Shown: piece after piece, positions 20,401 through 29,564 of the stretch
Layout of the letters: each line of letters begins with the position of its first letter
How positions within the stretch are numbered: the first letter of the stretch is position 1
DNA from: Perognathus longimembris pacificus
Taxonomy: Eukaryota > Chordata > Mammalia > Rodentia > Heteromyidae
Assembly: GCF_023159225.1 (NCBI RefSeq)
Contig: NC_063174.1
Location: forward strand, 34,979,691 to 35,043,690
Direction: 5' to 3'
Length of the DNA stretch: 64,000 nt
The notes under the pieces: model-generated
What the model was told of the DNA's origin: nothing
The model's database searches: none
Seen by the model: only the letters and a program-made list of their open reading frames with translations
Made by a program: the position numbers and the translations under genes

Positions 20401-22806
20401 CTAGCTTCAAACGCATTGTTTTATAAACCTGACTTAGAGAAAGAGTGAAATGTCAGTTTGTACACAAGTAATAGCGAGTTAGGGTACATGCCCTTCTGTT
20501 CTAGGCCATTTCCCAGTAAAGGGAGGTTTAACTCCAGGGCTGTTTGCCAAGAATCCCTCCTCCCCGTCCAGTGTGCTGATTGGCTGAGTTGAAGTAGTGT
20601 GATCTATTTGGTTGGCAAATATTAGTGACTTTGTTATACTTAAGCAATCCTACTCAAAATTTCCTTGAGACCAGAAGGTAGCTTTTCTTTTTTTGTCTTG
20701 TTTACAACTTGGGTATAAAGACTCAAGTTTTTCTCTTTTGTTCTCTTCAGAGGCAGGTCATGTTTAAAGGATTTACTTTCCCAACCACTGTAAAATTATA
20801 ATTTTACCTAGGATGAATGGGAGTCTTCCCCGGCTTTTTAAACATCAAGAGAGCAATTTGTGGCCCTTGACAGTTACCTGTCTTAGAGAACACAGGCACT
20901 AAGCAATTTCTGAATTCAGCTGAATTACACCAATCATACCTGCTGTTGTTTAAAAAGGAGATTTATCTTCAGTAAGAATATAGTTTGTGATAAAATGCTT
21001 GATTTGACATCCTTACTGTTTCCTTTCCCACCCCAATTCAGTATTTCCTTGAGCTATTTGAGGAAAAATGGAAGGTTCTCCTCTGTGAAGAAACTGAAGA
21101 TTGGATGTGGACATTTCACTACACTTATACATTCAAAAGCCCAGTGATATGGGAAATTAATTCTCTTGAGATTTTATTTACTCCACAACCTTCTGTCCCA
21201 AAAGCAAGTCATTCCTTTCACCTTTAACCTATACTTCTCTTTAATATTAGTCTTTCTGATGGCTGAAATATACTTCAGCAGGTGTTGCAGAAGGGAAAAT
21301 AGTAGTGTTGAGCTAAAATGCTGAAAAGCAGGGGCAGAAAAATCACAAATAGCTCAAATCTGGGTACTTGATAAGTAGTAATACTATCAGTTACAGACAT
21401 TGTTAAGCTTTGAGACACTCTGAACCTTTTCCATATGGAAGATTTATGGTATTAGGTTATGAAGCTAATTTCTAAGCTAGGTTAATCTTTTACTTCCCAT
21501 TAAACCTTACAAAAGTGTAGGGGCAGACAAGAATAAAATCCATTTCCCCCAAAATTAAAATTTGAAAGTTAAATAGTAAAACTTTCCCCGCATTAGTGCA
21601 TGATGATAGATTCTACTTGTTTGTATCACACACTCAGGAGAACAGTATAGGGTTATCATATTTAGAGAACAATAAAGTATACTTATTTAAACTATAATTT
21701 TAGATAAGCAATGAGTAACTTGTAGTATCAATGTGTCCCAAATTTTACATGGGACATGCTTTTTATTATTTTTTATTATGGGACATACCTAATACTAAAA
21801 TTTATTGGTGTTTATTGAAATTAAAATTTAACTGAGCATCTTTTTTAGGACTCTAACCTAGGAAAGACCCATTACTGGGCCTACATAGCAATCACAGTTG
21901 TCCCTCTTTTTCCCTTTAATGCCTCTCTCCTCTCAGCATGTACCTTATTGTCTCTGCCTCCTCTTTCTCTTCTCTCATCCCACCTTTATCTTTAGTTCTC
22001 ACAATTGATCATTGTATGGAATTTGTCTGGGTTATCTGAATATGTGTAAATGTGTACATGACTTAATATTCTACTTTTCATTTAAATGTTGTTAGAACAT
22101 TTTGTAGACTGTCAATATTGTTTTAACTAACATGTAACCTTCAAATAATTTTTCTTTCTATGGGACATGGGCTTTCAATAGAAAAAAAAAGATCCACCAC
22201 TCCAACTTTAAAACATTATTTGACAGTTTTTAAAGTAACAATTAGTAATTTCATATTAATGCTAATATCAGAGCTGGTGCTAAAGTAATATTCTAAGACA
22301 CTGTGATGTTAATAGCCCTTTTCTTTAACACCAAAATTAGTGTTTTTTTTTTCTCAAAAATGGCTTTTATTTTCAAATATTTTCCACTAGGTACTATGGG
22401 TAACACAACCACGGGCAGAGCAACTACTGACAAAAATGAACCTAACGTGGTAAGAGCGACTTCCTTTTTTAAAAAAATCCCATATTTATTTACTTATTAA
22501 TCTATTCCTTCAGTGTTGGTGATGGAATCCAGGGTCTTATGCTCTCTGCTGCTGAGCCGCACCACTCCCGACTACGCTGCAATGCATGTGGTTAACCTGC
22601 ATTTTAATGTATTATTTTTAGGGTATTTTCCAAATGAATATTAGGACATGCAACGTTTTAGCTTTTCTTTTTTTTCTCGATTTCAGAGTATTCTGGGATC
22701 AAAGGCCTACACAGAACAACCAGAAGCTACACAAAGTCAGTTTGATGATGTCGGAGAGAGGCTCTTTTTTCTGAGGTCACTGCCAGATGAAGCTCTGAAG
22801 GATTAG
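8402..22806 (+). CDS. CCDC196: CCDC196, coiled-coil domain-containing protein 196 (ten exons placed)
   Basis: Ten exons, each with AG acceptor and GT (once GC) donor, join in a single open frame of 807 nt, giving 268 residues plus a stop: 8402-8448, 8549-8701, 10733-10829, 11417-11467, 13442-13519, 14304-14363, 15294-15435, 22391-22449 and 22687-22806 (listed separately; the tenth slot is the candidate decayed exon at 13697-13789, so nine are intact). The predicted protein is rich in Lys/Glu/Leu with heptad-like stretches, for example [19 protein letters not shown] early on, typical of a coiled coil, and ends in a conserved-looking [13 protein letters not shown] recognise it from memory as CCDC196, whose human product I recall as slightly under 300 residues, and its place upstream of GPHN supports this. 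Its function is essentially unknown. No signal peptide or membrane segment is seen. An untranslated 5' exon may exist but was not located. Confidence 0.8.
8549..8701 (+). CDS. CCDC196: CCDC196 coding exon 2, coiled-coil core
   Basis: Acceptor ctgcacag, donor gtaagg; 153 nt, entering and leaving in phase 2. It encodes about 51 residues, including [18 protein letters not shown] and [12 protein letters not shown], with leucines spaced as in coiled coils. Only a 100-bp intron separates it from exon 1. An L1 tail begins about 25 bp after the donor. Confidence 0.85.
8727..8914 (+). mobile_element. L1 3' end close to a splice donor
   Basis: Matches the L1 copy at 37,622 (acaatatgttgtaaactaac, G-run, agaaggtgggagaaaaatga, tgtaactgtacatcaccttg, A-rich tail). 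It begins about 25 bp downstream of the CCDC196 exon 2 donor, in sense orientation. Imperfect flanking gaatcata / gaatcaga may be a decayed duplication. Confidence 0.8.
8920..10044. other. CCDC196 intron 2, unassigned
   Basis: No exon-like segment with matching phase and splice sites. There is a G-rich patch near 9,590-9,610 and otherwise nothing I can name. Confidence 0.45.
10045..10617 (+). repeat. Possible solo LTR of an endogenous retrovirus
   Basis: A compositionally distinct block: repeated gccatcttg motifs near the start (10,078-10,130), a CT-rich middle, then an AATAAA signal at 10,530-10,535 about 25 bp after tgcatccacaagctctcc, and an end with cacaactgggatttacctta. This order (poly(A) signal, short R/U5-like tail) is typical of a retroviral LTR. 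I could not fix TG...CA ends or a target-site duplication, so boundaries and class are uncertain. No internal viral genes accompany it. Confidence 0.4.
10733..10829 (+). CDS. CCDC196: CCDC196 coding exon 3
   Basis: Acceptor cttcttctag, donor gtaaga; 97 nt entering in phase 2 and leaving in phase 0. It encodes [18 protein letters not shown] and [15 protein letters not shown], strongly like the human protein as I remember it. Coiled-coil character continues in the second half. Confidence 0.85.
11417..11467 (+). CDS. CCDC196: CCDC196 coding exon 4
   Basis: Acceptor ctccaacag, donor gtgtgc; exactly 51 nt (17 codons, phase 0 to 0) encoding [17 protein letters not shown]. The longer open frame running through the donor is intron read-through. 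Confidence 0.85.
11525..12512 (+). mobile_element. L2 LINE 3' end, split by a SINE
   Basis: Before the SINE: ctcctctggccctatatcct and agaagtcctcccttgctttc. After it (12,200 on): aggtctcaggttaaatatca and cctcttcagaaaaatcctcc. The 3' terminus is ggaacatagtagataattaa then gaatgaataaacat. These are landmarks of the L2 3' region as I know it; it is ancient and diverged. Confidence 0.7.
11972..12200 (-). repeat. B1-ID dimeric SINE inside L2
   Basis: Preceded by a (TG)n/(CG)-containing run at 11,930-11,970. It runs from gccagtcctgaggcttgaac to aggcatgagccaaccg on the + strand and is therefore a minus-strand element. Confidence 0.85.
12513..12982. other. CCDC196 intron 4, unassigned
   Basis: No exon or repeat recognised by eye. 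Confidence 0.4.
12983..13165 (+). repeat. MIR SINE
   Basis: Clear MIR landmarks in order: gagtggctaagaacacattt, cctagctgtgtgacaataaa, tctcagttttctcatctata and aaatggaaatag. It is an ancient mammalian repeat in sense orientation. Confidence 0.85.
13442..13519 (+). CDS. CCDC196: CCDC196 coding exon 5, with GC donor
   Basis: Acceptor ccatccacag; 78 nt (26 codons, phase 0 to 0) encoding [17 protein letters not shown] then PKADFQDRK. The donor reads AAG|gcaagt, a GC-AG intron with an otherwise strong donor consensus. GC-AG introns make up roughly one percent of mammalian introns. Confidence 0.75.
13697..13789 (+). pseudogene. CCDC196: Candidate decayed CCDC196 exon
   Basis: A segment between acceptor gttcctttag and potential donor gtacaa is 93 nt, a multiple of three, and part of it (agagtgaactggaa) would read KSELE, like the exon I recall at this place in human CCDC196. 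Read in the phase 0 set by exon 5, it hits TGA at 13,751-13,753 after 18 codons, consistent with a one-base shift. Skipping it keeps the frame intact because flanking exons are both phase 0. The assignment rests on memory of the human protein. Confidence 0.45.
14304..14363 (+). CDS. CCDC196: CCDC196 coding exon 6 (in-frame exon after the decayed one)
   Basis: Acceptor tcttccaccag, donor gtatta; 60 nt, phase 0 to 0, encoding [20 protein letters not shown]. It is basic and glutamine-rich. Confidence 0.85.
14494..14691 (+). repeat. ID-type SINE with Pol III boxes and perfect TSD
   Basis: The tRNA-like head carries A box tggcctagtgg at 14,506-14,516, matching TRGYNNARNNG, and a B-box-like ggtttgattcc. 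A perfect 13-bp repeat, agtatcatggtag, lies at 14,482-14,494 and 14,692-14,704. The body has the second ID-like half (tggctcaagtagtagggtgt). Confidence 0.9.
14705..15293. other. CCDC196 intron, unassigned
   Basis: AT-rich; 14,700-14,940 looks like degraded L1 3'UTR (agtacattttattatatgca, ggggttgtagtgggaaggga) but without enough landmarks to assign. Confidence 0.35.
15294..15435 (+). CDS. CCDC196: CCDC196 coding exon 7
   Basis: Acceptor cctcttttag, donor gtagga; 142 nt, phase 0 to 1. It encodes [18 protein letters not shown] then [18 protein letters not shown] and [11 protein letters not shown], one of the most conserved-looking parts of the protein. Confidence 0.85.
15436..17214. other. CCDC196 large intron, first part, unassigned
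   Basis: Nothing recognised up to the L1 complex. An exon-like purine-rich stretch ends at 16,187 with gtaagt, but its entry phase leads to an immediate stop. Confidence 0.45.
17215..18753. mobile_element. Twin-primed (5'-inverted) L1 with TSD
   Basis: 17,215-18,176 is L1 ORF2 C-terminal sequence on the minus strand (motifs [47 protein letters not shown]). At about 18,177 orientation flips, and the end of ORF2 plus the 3'UTR continue on the + strand to an A-rich tail near 18,753. The inverted part ends in ORF2 almost exactly where the plus-strand part begins, judging by the uninverted copy at 55,280-55,330. Near-identical 13-bp repeats, aaaaacaaggcaa at 17,202-17,214 and aaaaacaagacaa at 18,754-18,766, bound the whole. 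This is the hallmark of twin priming. Confidence 0.88.
17596..17901 (-). mobile_element. L1 3' end nested in the twin-primed L1
   Basis: Poly-T start, then the L1 3' end in reverse (tgatgtacagagaggttaca, ggcattggatacatttcttg). It interrupts ORF2 of the older L1 and is bounded by a perfect 13-bp repeat, tgttagttttctt, at 17,583-17,595 and 17,902-17,914. Removing it makes the host ORF2 segment contiguous with the copy at 55,670-55,690. Confidence 0.92.
18767..19320. other. CCDC196 large intron, unassigned
   Basis: AT-rich; an old ID-like fragment near 19,095-19,170 (ggaatggcttaagtgataat) is likely. There is no exon. Confidence 0.35.
19325..19480 (+). repeat. Possible MIR
   Basis: Weak MIR-like order: gggtttacagtcagatacat, agcagttattgtgacttggt and taatctgtttggtttcagtt. 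Low certainty. Confidence 0.4.
19647..19820 (-). repeat. ID-type SINE
   Basis: Minus-strand copy with an internal partial duplication of the gctagcactctaccact segment. Imperfect flanks agtgtgacttttt / agtgtgattttt look like a decayed target-site duplication. Confidence 0.85.
19830..22390. other. Repeat-poor part of CCDC196 intron
   Basis: 2.5 kb with few recognisable repeats. It contains an inverted CCAAT element (gctgattggctgag, 20,574-20,587) and a TATA-like gggtataaag (20,711-20,720), 130 bp apart. I see no exon with phase-compatible splice sites. It could hold regulatory DNA or an unrecognised ancient repeat. Confidence 0.4.
22391..22449 (+). CDS. CCDC196: CCDC196 coding exon 8
   Basis: Acceptor tttccactag, donor gtaaga; 59 nt entering in phase 1 and leaving in phase 0. 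It encodes [20 protein letters not shown]. It is Thr-rich and less conserved in appearance than its neighbours. Confidence 0.75.
22508..22572 (-). repeat. Fragment of an ID-like SINE
   Basis: tgttggtgatggaatccagg and gctgctgagccgcaccactc resemble the complement of the tRNA-like head. Only a short piece survives. Confidence 0.45.
22687..22806 (+). CDS. CCDC196: CCDC196 terminal coding exon
   Basis: Acceptor cgatttcag; 39 codons then TAG at 22,804-22,806. It encodes [18 protein letters not shown] and ends [15 protein letters not shown]. It matches my recollection of the human C-terminus. Confidence 0.85.
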   Translation, partial: SILGSKAYTEQPEATQSQFDDVGERLFFLRSLPDEALKD

Positions 22807-22866
22807 AAAGCTTTCCTTCAATTGGCTTTGGACAGATTTGAAGACAAAGCACAGCCATTTGTGTTA

Positions 22867-22872
22867 ATTAAA
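22867..22872 (+). terminator. CCDC196: Likely CCDC196 poly(A) signal (ATTAAA)
   Basis: The common variant signal ATTAAA lies 61 bp after the stop codon and is followed within 40 bp by T-rich sequence (ctttgttttaatgctgtttt). It would give a very short 3'UTR. Confidence 0.5.
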
Positions 22873-23204
22873 ATCTCTCAAACCTTTGTTTTAATGCTGT
22901 TTTTCCTCTCTCCTACCACCAACCTGGGTGGAAATGTTAGATGTGTGGCCTCAGGCATATCAGGAATTTAGTCCTTGGTAAACAGCTTCTGATTACTTTG
23001 ATCACTTTTGGGTTTGAAGATTCAAACCACATTGTATATAGTTAAATCCACAGAAGAGTTCTCTGTTTTGGATTTAATTCTAGGAAGATATAGTGCTGGC
23101 AGATTAACATTAGGTACAAAAATTAAAAGCAAAACTATATTCTCTACACAGTTCTTACTTTCCTACCAACCACAACCACATTCAACTTCCCTACTCATTC
23201 TCTT

Positions 23205-23432
23205 ATTCATTGAAATCTGTGTGTTTGTACTTAGGATCTTGTCCTCTTGCTTGGCTTTCTTGCTTATGGCTGGTGCTACCACTTAAGCCATGACTCAAGT
23301 CTGACATTTTGATAATTGTTTTTGGAGCTGTAGTCTCTGACTTTTTTTTTTTTAACCTGGGCTGGCTTTGAACCTATCATTCAGATCTCAGTTGCCTGAG
23401 TAGTTAGGACTACAAATACAGTCAATAGCACT
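23205..23432 (-). repeat. Old B1-ID dimeric SINE
   Basis: Diverged minus-strand copy: acttaggatcttgtcctctt, ccacttaagccatgactcaa, aacctgggctggctttgaac and tcagatctcagttgcctgag. Confidence 0.65.
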
Positions 23433-23454
23433 TGCTATTCCTTGAATAACTCCC

Positions 23455-24430
23455 ACCCTTCCAGTAGCACTGTTTTTTAATTCAAGTCCTCTTTCTTGCC
23501 TGAGTCACCACTGCTTTGTAAAATTGGTTTCCCTGCTTTCAGAACCTCTAATCCATCTTCCATACTATCATAAAAGTTATCTTTCCTAAAAGAGAAATGA
23601 GGGTATATCATTCTTCTACTGGTTTCCCACTGACTTTACTCCTTCATAGACCACAAATGGTCAATCTCCTGCCGATCTCCCATCTTATCCTTCACTTTCT
23701 TCCTTATATCATAATCCTACATTGAGCTCTACAGAACAATTTATACTTCTCCTGACATACTGTAAATCCCATTACCCCTATGCACAAAGCCAAATGATTT
23801 TTCTTAAGATCATCCTTAAAGACTAAGTTTGGTACTCTTCATCTATTCTAGTGATTCTTTTTTTTTTTGCCAGTCTTGGGCCTTACACTCAGAACCTGAG
23901 CACTGTCCCTGGCTTCTTTTTGCTCAAGGCTAGCACTCTGCCACTTGAGCCACAGCACCACTTCTGGCCATTTTCTATATATGTGGTGCTGGGGAATCGA
24001 ACCCAGGGTTTCATGTATATGAGGCAAGCACTCTTGCCACTAGACCATATTCCCAGCCCTAGTGATTCTTAATCCTCATAGTATGTTAGAATTCTTTGTG
24101 GATTTTTGAAAGGTAGCATTTTACTGTGCCCTCCCACCTGATTTACATCATGATCTCTCCATGTAAGGCAAAAAACCCCTGTAATCTTAAAAAAAAAAAG
24201 ATTTCCGTGGAAATTGTAATCCACAGTTATGTGTGAGAATCACTGTTATTAGCTGTCTTCTATCATAGCACTAGTATATTGCCATGACTTTTACTCAGCT
24301 GTCTTGCTGATCAGGGGGTGAGCTCTTTAAGGCACATGACAATGTCTTGTTCATCATTTCATTTTTACCAGCTAAAATAGTGTGTAAGAAATAACAGTAG
24401 CTCAATTAAATGATTATTGCATAAAGGTTA
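23455..24430 (+). mobile_element. L2 LINE 3' region, split by a SINE
   Basis: Before the SINE: ggtttccctgctttcagaac, gggtatatcattcttctact and ggtttcccactgactttact. After it: gggggtgagctctttaaggc, gacaatgtcttgttcatcat and tagctcaattaaatgattat. These correspond in order to the L2 3' region. Confidence 0.7.
23862..24059 (-). repeat. ID-type SINE inside L2
   Basis: Poly-T, gccagtcttgggccttacac, tgccacttgagccacagcac and ggaatcgaacccagggtttc. Flanking tagtgattctt at 23,849-23,859 and 24,060-24,070 is an 11-bp target-site duplication. Confidence 0.9.
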
Positions 24431-24584
24431 CAGGAAGTTAATTGTCAAGTCTCAGGTCAGGTTTCTTGATGCTCATCTTGTGGATTATTTGTAGTCACTA
24501 TATCTTCAGATATTTTCATTTACTGTGATTAGCATAACAGTACTTTCCTATCTTGTGTCAAATAACACTCCATAGTTCATGTGT

Positions 24585-24935
24585 ATCTGTTATGGTTTGG
24601 AGAAAATGTTCTCCACAGGCTCATTTGTTGAACCAAAGTTGGTCTCTAGCTGGTGGTGCTAGTTTGGTTGTGGAGACTTTAGGAGGTAGCGTTTTGCTAG
24701 TGGAAAGAGGTCACAGGGGTTATGCCTTTGAAAGTTAGGCCTAGTCTCCATCCCTCTCTGCTTCTTTTCTATTACAAGACAAAAAGCCTACACTGTCACA
24801 CCTCCTTTCCATGATGTTCTGCCTAAGTACAGGGACACAAGCAAGTAGACTGAACATTCTAAACCGTGAATCAAAATAATTCTTTAAGTTGTTCTCTGAG
24901 GTATTTGTCACAGCTATGCAAACTGAATTAGAAAT
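24585..24935 (+). repeat. MaLR-type LTR (MST/MLT1-like)
   Basis: Begins tgttatggtttggagaaaat and ctccacaggctcatttgttg, then ggagactttaggaggtagcg, ccatgatgttctgcctaagt and ends gaggtatttgtcacagctat then gcaaactgaatta. These are MaLR LTR landmarks in order. It is an old solo element with no internal genes. Confidence 0.65.
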
Positions 24936-25054
24936 CCTTTGCTAGTAATAGGCAAAGCCAATCTTCCCCACCTCCAAGGTCATTTTGTTTTTAAACACAT
25001 ATTTTAAAGGTTTTAAATTTTTTATTGTTATAAAGGTGATGCTTTTCAGTTATT

Positions 25055-25200
25055 ATTGTTGCTGTTTATTCACACAGGGTTTGAACTCAGGGTTTCATGC
25101 TTGTTGAGCTTGGCTGGAGTTGTACTTTACCTATGCTTCCAGCCCAGATTTTTATTGTTTCTCCTTGAGATGGAGTCTTGTGACTTTTCTAGTAGAAGTC
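25055..25200 (-). repeat. SINE fragment
   Basis: agggtttgaactcagggttt and catgcttgttgagcttggct are the complement of a diverged tRNA-like head; the rest is lost. Confidence 0.5.
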
Positions 25201-27570
25201 ACAGAACTCTGATATTTGAAAAGAGTTCTAGTATAAATTTTCTCCACTTTACAAAAAATGTGTTCAAATACATTGAAAAGGTGTCTGAAGGCCCCCAGTT
25301 AGTTGAAGCCAGAACTAGAGCCTACATATTATACTGCTCGCATTCCAGTCTAACTCATAATTCCCGCCCTCTTGACAACAAAACTAAGACTCTAAAGCCT
25401 TAGGATGATTAGTTTCATGTTCTGCTGACTAAGTCAGTTGGGTATGTAGTCTACATTGTTTCAAGAAAGCTACTTCTATATTTACTTGGTCCCTGAGAAA
25501 CTGGTTGTCCTGAGATTTTTCCAAATCAATTAAGACAACAATAAAAACCGAAGACAAAAACTATAAAACTTAACGGAAGTTCTACCTTGAGCTAGTCATT
25601 TAACTGAGGACCATGGATCCCCCACTTTAGAACTGGATTAAAAACACAACAATTGAATGTATTTTATGACTACACTAGATTTAGATTAGTATGTGATCTT
25701 TACCTCCACACTTCTTTGTTGTTAATTATTAAGGCATTAAATAAGCAGGTTATCTGCTAGTAAAAGTTTATAATTTCTTAGGTAATAAATCCTGTCATTT
25801 TACATTACGAAATGGTAAAGTGCATTATCACTCAGGTTTATGCATCAGTCTTTCAAATGCTCCAAACATTTAAACACAAAAGTGAAATATATTTTTTAAA
25901 TCCTGGTTAAGATTCACATTGTACTCTTTCACCTATGGCAATGCAGGTCATCTGTTAAATTGGCTACTTATAAAATGGCACTAATGGTTTTATAAATAAG
26001 GGATATGGATCTCAGCTGTATAAACACAAATTTATTTTGAAAATTGATCCAAAAAACACCCAGACCTGTTCAAGCTATTCAGACTCAAGCGATTAACTGA
26101 TAAGCCAAATATTAATTTAACTTACAGAGAGAGCTACAGCTTCTAATTTGGTTGGAATATGTCTATACTTAGTATCTAGAGCATTCCCATCTCAATAAAG
26201 TTACAGGGAATTGAAATAGCAAGCAGGAAGTATTTGGAGGCTGAAGCATCATTACTAGCTTTATTTATACTTTCAATATTCCAATTGTGCTTTGTTGAAG
26301 ACACCTGATATATTTGTACTTGGGAGATACTTTTCATGTCAATACCAACTGAAGAAAAATACTGTCCTTTCAGCAACACATTTATAAACTATACCTTTGG
26401 TGGTACTATTTTTGTGGCTTATTTCATTTTCTTGATTTTCTAGGCATTTAGAGGATACTTGTTCATACCTACCCCTAAAATTGACTTTCTGCAATGACTA
26501 CAAAGCGATCTGTAGGAAACACTTTGCTAAATGAAATAATGCCAATAGCCCAATACTTTCATCTTTAGTTTAGAACTACCATTATCAGAGGGAAAGATAC
26601 TTGGAAACCAATTAACAATTCCAGAAAAGCATAATTTTTTTGATTTGTGGAAAAGTTCACTAAATTCGATCCATATCAGTTTTTTAGATGTCAGGATTTG
26701 TGTGTGTGTGTGCACACACGTGTATGCATACATATTATTTTTCCCTAAACACTGAAGAAATGGTAAAGAGCCCTCTTCAGAAGTTAAACAGAAATATCAA
26801 TTGAGACATCAGTGGAAAAAAAGGTAAGTAGGAACTTAACACTCATTAACACACATTAACACCTACAGTCTTCACTGTTGAAGAACCTGACAATTCCCGG
26901 CATCTAGATTCTAGTGCCTGTAGTTCAGATAACTTCATGTTACCTTGAAAAAGGAGTTCAAGTTGTGTACCACCACCACCACCACCTTTTTCCTAATCCA
27001 TTCTGATGCTGTATGGCACCTTCTCAACTAGTACAGTTCCTTCAAGTTGGTATTTTGGAACCTAACTCTAGTGGCTCCAGTACTAACACAGTACTACTTC
27101 CTTCAAAGGACCAGGCAGACCTGTCTAGCAGGGAGTTGGGCCCACAATGATCACACACTGATACCTACTAGTCAGATTCACTTTTCCAAGAGCAGTTCCA
27201 CCCCCATCCAGAGCTGGAAAGACAAATCTCACAATTTCCTACAGCCTAACCCACCAAAACATTTACAGGGATAGCTAATAATCACTATAGTTGAAAAATG
27301 GCTGCATAAAACCTGCTACAAATATACTCTCTTACTTAACTAATATCCTAAGATACATCTACAGAAAAAAAAACCCAACTCTATGAAAACCACTCTATAA
27401 AACTGGAAGAGGTGACGATTCTATCAGATGCACCTTACTCAACACAAGGACCCCCCTAAATTTTTTTTTTTAAAAAAACAAGGAACCATGATACCACCAA
27501 AAAGTATAATAATCTTTCCACATAGTAGGCAAGTACTCTACTACTGAGCTCCAACCCCAACCCAACTAAA
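25201..27570. other. Intergenic, nothing recognised
   Basis: AT-rich, repeat-poor. It includes a short GT/CA run near 26,698-26,715 and (CCA)n at about 26,970-26,987. No gene is supported. Confidence 0.45.
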
Positions 27571-27578
27571 ACTTTTTT

Positions 27579-27839
27579 TTCCCCCTTGGCTGCCATTCCT
27601 GGGGATTCAACTCAGGGCCTGGATGCTGTCCCTGAGGTGTTTTGCTCAAGGCTAGTGTGCTACAACTTGACCCTCAACTCCACTTGCAGGTTTTTGGTTT
27701 GTTTTTTTTTGTAGCTAATTGTAGAGGAGTATTGCAGACTTTGCAGACTTTCCTGCCTTGGCTGGCTATGATCCACAATCTTCAGCTCTCAGTCTCCTGA
27801 GTAGGTAGGACTACAGGCCTAAGCCATTGGCGCCTTGCC
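27579..27839 (-). repeat. B1-ID dimeric SINE with TSD
   Basis: Runs from cccttggctgccattcctgg to ggcctaagccattggcgcct. Flanking aactaaaac, near 27,563 and 27,840, is a target-site duplication. Confidence 0.8.
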
Positions 27840-27849
27840 AACTAAAACA

Positions 27850-28815
27850 TTTCTAAGGTGCACTCAAGAATATAGAAAAAGAAAAAGAGGGCAAAGGGAG
27901 AGTGACAGGATGAGTGAGATTGATTAGAAATGTAGAAACGTGGAAATGTAACAATGAAATCCTCTGTATAAGTAATGGAAGCTACTAAAAAATTAGTAAG
28001 AAAAAAAGAAAAAGAAAAAAAGTTTATCATCACAAAAAGCCATAAAGAAAACATTAAGAGGAAAGGAATAAAGCAATCAAAAATTAAGATAATGGCAGGG
28101 GCCTTTACTTGCCAATGACAACTGTGAATATAAATGAAACAAATTCTCCAATAAAACAATATAGAATGGTTAGATTTGAAAAACTGCAGAACCTAACTTC
28201 ATCTTGTCTACAAGAAACTCACTTCCCCACATAAGCATACAGAGACTGAAAGTAAGAGAACAAAATGATATCCCATGCAAATACTAGTGAAACAAGAGTA
28301 AGAGTAGTATACTTATTTAAAACAACATAAACCTTAAGTACAAAACCATGAAAAAATTATATAATGACAAAAGGGCCAATTCAACAGATATAACTGTAAA
28401 TATGAACATAATACACAAGCAGGTCAGTATATAAAATAATTATTAGTTTTAAATGAGTGCAATGTAACAGCAGAAGACTTCAATACTCTAAGCAATGTGC
28501 AGATCATTCAGACAAAAACACAGGATTTAAACTCAACTCTAAACCAAATGTACCTAACAGGTGCTTATGGAATGTTTTGCCCTACAGCTGCAGTATTGAC
28601 ATTTTTCTCAACAAATATATTTTTCCAGACTAGATAATAAGCTAGCCTATAAAATCAGGTGTAACAAATTTAGGAAAATTGAAATCATTTCAAGTATCTT
28701 TTTCTGACCCTAATGGTTCATAAAATTAGAAATCAACAAGAGAAATTTTATAAATACTGGCTGAAACTTATTCTCTTGAACAACCAATGAATGAAACAAA
28801 TTAAAATGGAAATTA
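27850..28815 (+). mobile_element. Ancient L1 fragment (ORF2 5' part)
   Basis: Contains L1 endonuclease-region landmarks: aacttcatcttgtctacaag then aaactcacttc (LQETH), a ccttaagtacaaaaccatg segment, ttaaactcaactctaaacca, and gaaatcaacaagagaaattt. Heavily mutated with many stops. Confidence 0.6.
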
Positions 28816-29514
28816 ATTTATTATACTTTTTACTTAAAGAACACTTAATCTATCATTTTCTTTCAAGTCCAAAACAAGGTCACAGAACCTCTCTAGAAGT
28901 TCAAGTTTTCTAATAATAAAATTTCAGTGTGTGATAGAGAATAAAGATAGAAACCAACTTCTTGATCTTCATCTTTGAGATTAAAAAAAAATCTTTTGTA
29001 TTTTTATTTTTTACATTCTCATCTGTGTCCCTCATTTGAACCCAGTTGAGATTCTGTTAAATATCAGGATCTATCGTGATAATTATAGGAAGTGAGTTAA
29101 TGATCTGGCTGACATTTTTAATTCAGCCCCAAATACTAGCAGTTACATGTCCTCAGAAAGCCACAATTCTATCCCACCTAAGTTTCATCTGTCTCCTTTG
29201 TACTTCACTACTGAAAATAAACTAGGTGACTCTCCAGTGAACAGAACGATTTCGTGTGTTCCAACTGGTACAACATTCACAACCATCGAATGGATTAAGA
29301 TTTTTAATTGTGTCTAAAGGATGGTAATTATACATTTGTTGATACCCCACTTTTCATTTTTATGCTTTCAAGTTTTATTATGACAGAAAAAAACTTGTGT
29401 ATGTACATACACACATATTCACTAGCGGAAAAAGGGTCAGCAAAAGGCAACTAAGACACCCACACAAAGTAGCCACAGGTAATTAACAACATCTCATTAA
29501 AGGGTCACTAAACT
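28816..29514. other. Intergenic before the CpG island, nothing recognised
   Basis: AT-rich sequence with no exon or repeat that I can name. Confidence 0.45.
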
Positions 29515-29550
29515 CAAAGTGCTTTCCCACGAATTCCGAAATGAAACTCA

Positions 29551-29564
29551 ATTGCCATGGCAAC
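29551..29564. promoter_or_regulatory. RFX X-box palindrome
   Basis: attgccatggcaac contains the 12-bp palindrome ttgccatggcaa and matches the X-box (GTNRCC, AT spacer, RGYAAC) at 11 of 12 positions. It sits at the left edge of the CpG island, about 1.2 kb upstream of the GPHN start codon. Confidence 0.5.
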
